A stretch of 64,000 bases of DNA. Origin: Acidimicrobiia bacterium. GTDB lineage: Bacteria; Actinomycetota; Acidimicrobiia; Acidimicrobiales; Bin134. Below are positions 58,901-64,000 of this stretch, one piece after another. The notes under the pieces are model-generated. The model was not told the origin of the DNA. It saw only the letters and a program-made list of their open reading frames with translations, and ran no database searches. Numbering within the stretch: position 1 is the stretch's first letter; each line of letters begins with the position of its first letter. A program made the translations under genes and the position numbers. The stretch lies in NCBI GenBank assembly GCA_022822265.1, contig JAJECA010000050.1, forward strand, positions 176,777 through 240,776. Direction: 5' to 3'.

Positions 58901-60167
58901 CATCTCCTTGGCCAGCCGCCATGCGCCAGCCGATTGCCACCTCTACGCCATCGATTCCGGCTCTGGGCAGCTAGCTCCCCTTATGGCCCTTCCCCACTGC
59001 GGCGCGGTGGTGGGCCCTGATGAGCGCGATCGAATCCGGCGGTTGATCCGACGACTGGAAGACGAGGTCGACCGGCGGCTGGGTCAAAGCCGGGGCCCCT
59101 CTGACTCCAACCCTCCCCTCGTGCTGGCATTAGTCGACAACTGGGGAGGCCTGGCCAAGAGCCTGGACAACGTGGCCGACCACGCTTTGCTGGCCTCCTT
59201 AGAGCGGGTGTGGACCGAGGGCCCGGCTGTCGGCCTTTTTGTGGCCGCAGCCGCCGACCAACTGTCCAAGGTGAGCCGCGCCATCCAGGCCGCCACCCCC
59301 CAGACCTTCGTCTTCCGCTTGGGCGACCCCGCGCTATACCGCCAGTGGGGCGTGGCCGTAGACGACCCCGCAACCTTGCCGCCCGGTCGGGGATTCGCCG
59401 TCCCGTCGGGAATCGAGCTCCAAGTCGCAGTGCCCGACGACGGACTGGCCGCCGCGGCATCAGCAGTCGCCGCCACTTGCCCCCAGTCCGGCGGCCCACC
59501 ACCGGTGGAGAGCCTGCCCTCAATGGTCGATCCCGCCCGCTTGGACCAGCCCCGCCTGGACGGTTCCCCGTGGTACCTCCCGCTGGGGCTGAGCGACGAC
59601 ACCCTGGCCCCGATCGGTCTCACCCTCTATCCCGGCGAGCACGCGCTCATCCTGGGCCCAGCCCGGTCGGGACGGTCCGCGTCGCTTGCCTTGCTGGCCG
59701 AGGCGGCGGTTGCGGGCGGAGCGCGAGTGGTCGTTCTCGCCCCCGAGGGGTCTCAGCTAGCCAATCGTCCCGGCATCGGCCTGGTAGCCGTCGGCCAACA
59801 CGAGCTGCTGGCCGCGATGAGCGAGACCGACCATCCCACGTTGGTGCTCATCGACGATGCCGAAACGGTCCCCGACCCCGATGGCGCTCTGAAAGCACTG
59901 GCCGCCGACAGCCCCTCCGGCCTGCACATCGTGGCCGCTGGCCGCGCCGACCGTCTTCGCACTGCCTACGGCCACTGGACCGCAGAGATCCGCTTCTCCC
60001 GCACCGGAGTCCTTCTCCAACCCACCCCACTTGACGGCGACCTGTTCACCATCCAACTCCCCACCCGCCCCACCCTCCCGACAATCCCCGGCCGCGGCTA
60101 CCTAATCCAGAACGGCCAACCCTCCATAATCCAGGTTGCCGTAGCGAAGACTGGGGCGACTGACTAG
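55986..60167 (+). CDS. FHA-FtsK/SpoIIIE triple-ATPase, EccC/EssC-type
   Basis: 1393 residues. Residues 1-70 form a small beta domain, 75-160 an FHA domain (SLGRSPDADVTLSHIGLRPRHAHLEG), then a Pro-rich linker and two membrane helices (about 212-247) with a basic cytosolic edge. Three FtsK domains follow. D1 is intact: Walker A GTTGSGKSE 637-645 and Walker B VVVIDEF 744-750. D2 has GNPGSGTTT (958-966) with Thr for the Walker Lys; D3 has GPARSGRS (1224-1231) with Arg. FHA before the ATPases is like EssC of Firmicutes, not mycobacterial EccC. GTG start; its last four bases overlap convergent lysA. Confidence 0.93.
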   Translation: MRLLYDGPDGVREVSIDGGMVAHVGELAEILGVGPPATGLWVEDQWADSDRRLDEAGVADGVRVGVRPGPSPDQTGWALEVVGGLCAGVRRPLTAEGLSLGRSPDADVTLSHIGLRPRHAHLEGRDGRFFAVVGDNEPTAMENSVPLRVGGALIQVSNAPDDRPAPLAAIVGRTASGGIAFNRPPRPQPPPQPGPLPTPASEPRRSPRSISFGWAALTGPLLIGLLMAVLYSPYMALFALLSPLMMGANWIDNRRRDRTDRRRSRNRSQASLAEFQAAAGAAHGVETCRRRDLHPHLAEAIRRIRQPSVRLWERRPADDDFLSLVAAHGPVPFDPDLAVDGPQPATEATEVLDQLGPIPDSPIAVDLGPGKLLGLVGPRSATTAMARNLLIQAVAHHGPADMAVLVAADEVSAPAWTWTAWLPHTTHFAIGRPRLMADRRSDAAEIAGELAEAWDRRGDVHWPQLLVVADGENLATGRAPPLRPLLQGSSGPVSAIVLAASVDQLPATATAVIEARDHSGTVDLSQSGETFRSVLATGMSLSLARETARGLARYEDPEQTGADSGIPDHSSLFDLLGLPASDGPDPSAGSSALSKAIADRWREDRPADSLVAPIGADSHGTLMADLAADGPHALVGGTTGSGKSELLRTLVASLAATYSPEQVNFVLVDYKGGSAFDACASLPHVVGLVTDLDDRLAERALRCLEAELRHREQSLRDRGATDLAHYWSMARTGRDEPWSPLARLVVVIDEFAALAAELPGFMDALVNVAQRGRSLGMHLVLATQRPAGAVSANIRTNTALRIALRVLDPADSTDVLDSPVAAAIGRHRPGRAFARFGPSELVEFQCALVTGVTAAERGVRVIPAPDGIPISQAEAASGDEAPDDLTRLAAAAAAAWDGGGGPPPRKPWPDPLPTTVSLNSLAVEAGPSNVFALADDPNQQTQYPLAWDPDQGNVIFAGNPGSGTTTALATLGISLASRHAPADCHLYAIDSGSGQLAPLMALPHCGAVVGPDERDRIRRLIRRLEDEVDRRLGQSRGPSDSNPPLVLALVDNWGGLAKSLDNVADHALLASLERVWTEGPAVGLFVAAAADQLSKVSRAIQAATPQTFVFRLGDPALYRQWGVAVDDPATLPPGRGFAVPSGIELQVAVPDDGLAAAASAVAATCPQSGGPPPVESLPSMVDPARLDQPRLDGSPWYLPLGLSDDTLAPIGLTLYPGEHALILGPARSGRSASLALLAEAAVAGGARVVVLAPEGSQLANRPGIGLVAVGQHELLAAMSETDHPTLVLIDDAETVPDPDGALKALAADSPSGLHIVAAGRADRLRTAYGHWTAEIRFSRTGVLLQPTPLDGDLFTIQLPTRPTLPTIPGRGYLIQNGQPSIIQVAVAKTGATD

Positions 60168-61432
60168 ACGTCGTTGCGGAGGAGGTCCTCGTGGGTCTCG
60201 CGACGGACGACTAGTCGGGCGTCGCCGTCGCGGGCGAAAACCACAGCGGGGCGGAGGACCTTGTTGTAGTTGGAGCCCATGGAATGGCCGTAGGCACCGG
60301 TCACCGGGGTGGCCAAAATGTCGCCCACCGCGATGTCGCTGGGCACCTGGCCGTCTCGCACCAAGAGGTCACCCGACTCGCAGTGCTTGCCCACTACGCG
60401 GACGGTCTTGTCGCGGTCGCCATTGGTGGCTCGAGGCAGGAACGTCTCATATCCGCTGCCATAGAGCACGGGGCGAGGGTTGTCGCTCATGCCGCCGTCG
60501 ACCGAGACATAGGTGCGAATACCGGGCAGCTCCTTGATGGTGCCCACCTCGTACAGGGTGACTGCGGCAGCGGCCACCAAGGCCCGGCCCGGCTCCACGC
60601 TCACCGGTGCGGTGAAGCCGGCTGACGCGCAGGCCTCGTTAATGGCCGCGGCCCATTCGGCGATGGTGGGGGCCGACTCCCCCTCCACGTAGGCCACGCC
60701 CAAGCCGCCGCCCAACGAGAGCTCGGGCAGGCCATAGGGCTGGGCGAATCCCGCAATCACCTCGACGGCCTGCTGGAAGGAGCGCAGCTCGAACACCTGG
60801 CTGCCGATATGGGCGTGCAGACCCACCAACTCCACAGAGTCGGACTCCCCGGCTCGGCGAATGGCAGCATCCGCAGTCCCGGTCGAGGCAGTGAAGCCAA
60901 ACTTGGTGTCGTCCACTCCGGTGGTGACGTACTCGTGGGTGTGGGCTTCCACTCCCGGGGTAATCCGCAGAAGCACCCGGGGGCGGGCGCCGGTGGCGGC
61001 GTGGAGGGCGTCCAAGCGGTCGAGCTCGTCGAACGAGTCCACCACGATGCGGCCCACCCCGGCATCTACCGCGGCAGCAAGCTCGGCAGCAGACTTGTTG
61101 TTGCCGTGCATCACCAGACGGTCACCGGGCACGCCGGCAGCCAGGGCCACATGCAGTTCCCCACCGGTAGCTACGTCTAAGTCGAGCCCCTCCTCGTGGA
61201 CCAGCCGGGCCATGGCCAAACACAAGAACGCCTTGGAGGCGTAGGCCACCGACCCATCGAATGCGGCCCGGGCTTGGCGGCACCGATCCCGCATGTGTTC
61301 CTCGTCGTAAACGAACAGAGGGGTGCCGTGCTCCCGAGCCAGGGCCAGGACATCGCAACCGGCGATGGACAGCCGTCCGTCGGACCCCACCGAGGCATTG
61401 TCAGGCAGTAGGTATTGGGGCAAGGACGACAC
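60164..61432 (-). CDS. lysA: Diaminopimelate decarboxylase
   Basis: 422 residues, alanine-racemase-type barrel. The PLP Lys67 is in AYASKAFL; HAHIGSQ near 200, EPGRALVA near 283 and VVGKHCESGDLL near 350 carry the cofactor and the active-site Cys. It makes lysine from meso-diaminopimelate. GTG 61432 has GGGGA seven bases upstream, overlapping the argS stop. In the usual order hom would follow, but the type VII-like locus intervenes on the opposite strand. Confidence 0.97.
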   Translation of the reverse strand: MSSLPQYLLPDNASVGSDGRLSIAGCDVLALAREHGTPLFVYDEEHMRDRCRQARAAFDGSVAYASKAFLCLAMARLVHEEGLDLDVATGGELHVALAAGVPGDRLVMHGNNKSAAELAAAVDAGVGRIVVDSFDELDRLDALHAATGARPRVLLRITPGVEAHTHEYVTTGVDDTKFGFTASTGTADAAIRRAGESDSVELVGLHAHIGSQVFELRSFQQAVEVIAGFAQPYGLPELSLGGGLGVAYVEGESAPTIAEWAAAINEACASAGFTAPVSVEPGRALVAAAAVTLYEVGTIKELPGIRTYVSVDGGMSDNPRPVLYGSGYETFLPRATNGDRDKTVRVVGKHCESGDLLVRDGQVPSDIAVGDILATPVTGAYGHSMGSNYNKVLRPAVVFARDGDARLVVRRETHEDLLRNDV

Positions 61433-61442
61433 AACCAGTCCC

Positions 61443-63065
61443 CTACATCGACTCGGGCGCGCTCACGCCGAGGGTGCCGAGACCGACGGCCAAGCCCACC
61501 CGGGCGGCGTCGATCAGCACCAGGCGGGCCTGGGTGAGCTCGGGAGCGATGTCGGTACCCACCACATAGCAGTCGTGGTAGAAGCTGTGGACCGCGGCGG
61601 CGAAGTCCCGCAGCCAAGCGGTCATGCGATGCGGAGCGCGCTCTTCGGCGGCGGCGGTGATCACCTCGCCCAGCGTGGAGAGCTGGCGCATTATCTCCAG
61701 CTCCCGCTCGTGGACCAGCAGGCCTAAGTCCACCTCGTGGATGCTCTGGCGCTCCACCCCATCGGCCTGGGCTCGGGCCGCGATGGAGCACACCCGGGCG
61801 TGGGCCATCTGCACGTAGAACACCGGGTTTTCCATCACCTGGGCCGCGGCCTTGGTTAGATCGAATGTGGGGGCGGTGTCCATGGATTGGAGCAGGTAGG
61901 TAAACCGGGTGGCGTCGGCCCCAACTTCGTCGATCACGTCTCGCAGTTCGATGAGGTCGCCGGTGCGCTTGGACAGCCGAACCTCCTCGCCATCGCGCTC
62001 CAGGCGCACCAGCTGGGTCACCACCACCTCCAGGCTGGCGGGGTCGCACCCCAGCGCGGCCATAGCCGCCTTCATTCGGGCCACATACCCGTGGTGATCG
62101 GCCCCCCATACATTGATCAGCAAACCCTCCTGGCCGGCCCGGTCGAGCTTGTCGCGGTGATAGGCGATGTCGGGCAGTAGATAGGTGTATTCCCCGTCAG
62201 ACTTGATCAACACCCGATCCTTGTCGTCACCGTGGTCACTGGATCGCAGCCACAAGGCTCCGTCAGCCCCATAGGAGGCCCCCGCGGCATCGAGGGCGGC
62301 CAAGGTGTCGTCTATGGCCCCGGAGTCCACCAGCGCCTGCTCGCTGAACCAGGTGTTGAACTCCACTCCCATCGAGCCCAGAACATCGCGCTGGTCGGCC
62401 AACGCCCGTTCCCTCCCCCACTGGCGGGCATCGGCATCCGCGGGCATCTCCGCGGCCCAATCGGCGATGTACTGGCCGTTGTAGCCGTCTTCGGGCACCG
62501 GCTCACCTGCCCGAATGGCGGCGAGAGAAGCGCCGTACAGCTCCATCTGCGTGCCCCGGTCGTTGATGTAGAACTCCCGCTGCACGTCGTAACCGCACCA
62601 CTCCAGCAACCGGGCCACCGCGTCGCCATAAGCCGCTCCCCGCCCGTGGCCGGCGTGTACCGGCCCGGTGGGGTTGGCGCTTACAAACTCCACGATCACC
62701 GTGCGGCCTTCACCCAGGCCCTGACGGCCGTAGTCATCAACACCGGCCGCCACGGCGTCAACTACCACGCTGTGCAACCAGCTCGGCGCCAGCTTGAAGT
62801 TTACGAACCCCGGCCCGGCCACACTCACCTCGGCCACGTGTTCAGGCCGGTTCTCCTCCAGCCAGGCGCTCAGCTCTGCCGCAAGCTCCCGAGGATTGCG
62901 CCCCGCCCCCTTGGCGATAGCCAACGCCGCGTTCGAAGACCAGTCCCCGTGTTCGCGTCGCGCCGGTCGCTCCAACCCCACCGAGAAGTCGCCAGGCAGG
63001 CCAACACCCGCGGCCACGAGCGCGCCGCGCAAGGCATCAGAAAGGGAGGTGCGAATGTCGGCCAT
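61443..63065 (-). CDS. argS: Arginyl-tRNA synthetase
   Basis: 540 residues, class I. The HIGH-like motif is HAGHGRGAAYGD near 130 and the KMSKS-like loop is LSKRTGDLI near 355, which lacks the first two residues as common in ArgRS; the C-terminal DALR anticodon-binding domain starts near 430. ATG 63065 is used; ATG 63077 four codons upstream is possible. It diverges from a tRNA-Arg gene and shares its promoter core. Confidence 0.97.
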   Translation of the reverse strand: MADIRTSLSDALRGALVAAGVGLPGDFSVGLERPARREHGDWSSNAALAIAKGAGRNPRELAAELSAWLEENRPEHVAEVSVAGPGFVNFKLAPSWLHSVVVDAVAAGVDDYGRQGLGEGRTVIVEFVSANPTGPVHAGHGRGAAYGDAVARLLEWCGYDVQREFYINDRGTQMELYGASLAAIRAGEPVPEDGYNGQYIADWAAEMPADADARQWGRERALADQRDVLGSMGVEFNTWFSEQALVDSGAIDDTLAALDAAGASYGADGALWLRSSDHGDDKDRVLIKSDGEYTYLLPDIAYHRDKLDRAGQEGLLINVWGADHHGYVARMKAAMAALGCDPASLEVVVTQLVRLERDGEEVRLSKRTGDLIELRDVIDEVGADATRFTYLLQSMDTAPTFDLTKAAAQVMENPVFYVQMAHARVCSIAARAQADGVERQSIHEVDLGLLVHERELEIMRQLSTLGEVITAAAEERAPHRMTAWLRDFAAAVHSFYHDCYVVGTDIAPELTQARLVLIDAARVGLAVGLGTLGVSAPESM

Positions 63066-63095
63066 GAACTGGCACATGGTACCGATGCCCCGCTG

Positions 63096-63103
63096 GGTAT
63101 ACT
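63096..63103. promoter_or_regulatory. Shared palindromic -10 of argS and tRNA-Arg
   Basis: The sequence around GTATAC gives TATACT (63098-63103) toward the tRNA, 12 bases before its first base, and TATACC on the opposite strand (complement of 63096-63101), about 31 bases before the argS ATG. Both distances fit -10 elements with short leaders. Clear -35 elements are not seen. Confidence 0.5.
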
Positions 63104-63115
63104 CACCCAGTTACT

Positions 63116-63191
63116 GCCCACGTAGCTCAGGGGATAGAGCACTTGCCTCCGGAGCAAGGGGTCGCAGGTTCGAATCCTGCCGTGGGCGCCA
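63116..63191 (+). tRNA. tRNA-Arg (anticodon CCG)
   Basis: 76 bases including an encoded CCA. Acceptor GCCCACG (63116-63122) pairs with CGTGGGC (63181-63187), D arm GCTC/GAGC, anticodon arm CTTGC/GCAAG with loop CTCCGGA (anticodon CCG, reading CGG), T arm GCAGG/CCTGC with TTCGAAT loop. It lies head-to-head with argS, whose product charges it. CGG is a frequent Arg codon in such GC-rich genomes. Confidence 0.98.
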
Positions 63192-63198
63192 GCGGCGC
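63186..63198 (+). terminator. Short hairpin overlapping the tRNA end
   Basis: GCGCC (63186-63190) and GGCGC (63194-63198) enclose AGC and are followed by TTT. It uses the last bases of the tRNA, so it could form only in the primary transcript. It is weak but well placed, just before the convergent flotillin-like gene. Confidence 0.45.
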
Positions 63199-63204
63199 TT
63201 TGGA

Positions 63205-64000
63205 CTACTCGTCCGAAGAATCCCCCGAATCCAGTTGCTCGGCAATCTCGCGGAGGCGCTCTAGGGCGGTCTCATCGTCGAGCTCGCCGAGGTAGGCGGG
63301 GAGCTTGATGCCGACCTGGGCGGCCAAGTCGTGGATGGGGGGCAAGGAGCTGGCCAGGCCCGACAGGAAGTTGGCGGTGCTGTTGCCACTCTTGCCGTCG
63401 CTGCCGCCAGAGTCCCACACGGTGATCTGGTCGATCTGGAGATTGGAGATGGCCTTGACTTGCTCGGCCACCAGGTTGGGCATCTGCTCGGCAATCAGCA
63501 GCAGGGCGGCCAGCTGGGGATTGCCCCCGGCGTTGGTCACCAGCGCCCCAAGACCTTCGGCCCGGCGGGTGAGCAGGGCCAGCAAGCCCAGGGCCTCGGC
63601 TTCCATGAGCAGGCGCTGGCCGTCGGCCTCGCCCCCCTTCACCAGCCTGATCCGGTCGGCCTCGGCCTCGGCCAGGGTGCGCACTCGCTCGCGCTCCACC
63701 TCGGCGGGCACCACGATGTCGGCTTCCTGGGAGGCCTTGTCCCTTGAGGCTCGGGCTTGTTCGGCCTGGCCTTCGGCGGCGAATGACTCTTCGGCTGCTC
63801 GAGCCTGAGTAACCCGCTCAGCGGTGACCGCGGCCCGCTCGGCTTCGGCCTCCTGCTGACGGCGTGTGCTGTCGGAGTTGGCGATCACCACCTGCGATTC
63901 GTTCTCGCCCTCGGTGGCGGTGGCGTTTGCCTCGGCCACCCTGATGCGCCGCTCCCGCTGGGCCTCGGCCGCGCCGATATCGCCGTCGCGTTCCTGTTCG
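63205..64000 (-). CDS. Flotillin/SPFH-family protein (5' part outside window)
   Basis: The frame is open to base 64000, so the N-terminal SPFH domain is cut off; about 264 residues are visible. They form a long Ala/Glu/Arg-rich coiled coil (repeated EAE, RVT, QAE patterns; AEVERERVRTLAEAEADRIRLVKGGEADGQ) and then the flotillin C-terminal region with LLIAEQMPNLVAEQVKAISNLQIDQITVWD. Flotillins scaffold membrane microdomains. An internal GTG at 63939 is not the start. It ends 14 bases from the tRNA. Confidence 0.9.
   Translation of the reverse strand, partial: EQERDGDIGAAEAQRERRIRVAEANATATEGENESQVVIANSDSTRRQQEAEAERAAVTAERVTQARAAEESFAAEGQAEQARASRDKASQEADIVVPAEVERERVRTLAEAEADRIRLVKGGEADGQRLLMEAEALGLLALLTRRAEGLGALVTNAGGNPQLAALLLIAEQMPNLVAEQVKAISNLQIDQITVWDSGGSDGKSGNSTANFLSGLASSLPPIHDLAAQVGIKLPAYLGELDDETALERLREIAEQLDSGDSSDE

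Noticed and set aside
63116..63191. tRNA-Arg as an integration site
   Set aside because: No direct repeat of its 3' end or integrase gene is seen within the window.

Overview
The window is a dense, high-GC bacterial chromosome segment from an actinobacterium, most plausibly class Acidimicrobiia (taxonomy is inference). Support comes from the gene order argS-lysA-hom-thrC-(kinase)-rho-rpmE-prfA-prmC-tsaC-glyA-wecA-like-atp operon, an NAD-dependent LigA, a MurA with Asp at the fosfomycin-target position, a class II GlpX fructose bisphosphatase, a DUF222/HNH protein, a luciferase-like oxidoreductase and several start codons that look leaderless. No gene-free stretch exceeds about 280 bases. No insertion sequence, CRISPR array or prophage is seen.

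Region 1 (1-14343, minus strand) is one tightly overlapped catabolic operon of 14 genes. In transcript order they are a cupin, a creatininase-family hydrolase, a CUT2-type sugar ABC permease and its lipoprotein binding protein, a GMC flavoprotein with a small partner, a zinc alcohol dehydrogenase, an aldehyde dehydrogenase, a class II aldolase-like protein, a CoxL-type molybdenum hydroxylase large subunit, the ABC ATPase, a luciferase-like monooxygenase, a class III aminotransferase and a MarR regulator cut by the window edge. Most junctions are 4-base ATGA/GTGA overlaps. It looks like uptake and stepwise oxidation of a small polyol, sugar-like or amino compound; the substrate cannot be read from sequence.

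Region 2 (14436-33401) is mixed housekeeping: a membrane protein, a DUF222-HNH gene abutting ligA, a HAD phosphatase and a D-2-hydroxyacid dehydrogenase, a sulfur-relay group (DsbA-like, cysteine desulfurase, mnmA), SRPBCC, rhomboid, NifU-type Fe-S protein, murA, an MFS transporter with an extra N-terminal domain, an alpha/beta hydrolase, a zinc-ribbon protein, glpX, an orphan peptide-type binding lipoprotein and an SDR.

Region 3 (33446-53730, minus strand) holds the whole F-type ATP synthase operon (atpZ/I-like, atpI, B, E, F, H, A, G, D, C), a WecA-like glycosyl transferase, glyA, rpiB, a membrane molybdopterin oxidoreductase, tsaC, prmC, prfA, rpmE, rho, then the threonine branch: hom and thrC are coupled, and a phosphoglycerate-mutase-superfamily protein sits where thrB would be.

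Region 4 (53829-60167, plus strand) breaks the expected lysA-hom neighbourhood. It is a compact type VII secretion-like locus: a small helical protein, an amidohydrolase, a WXG100 protein behind a near-consensus promoter, and a 1393-residue FHA-FtsK/SpoIIIE triple-ATPase. No EccB, EccD, EccE or mycosin gene is present. This is the strongest candidate for an unusual system here. Region 5 (60164-64000) is lysA, argS, a divergent tRNA-Arg(CCG) sharing a palindromic -10 with argS, and a truncated flotillin-like gene.
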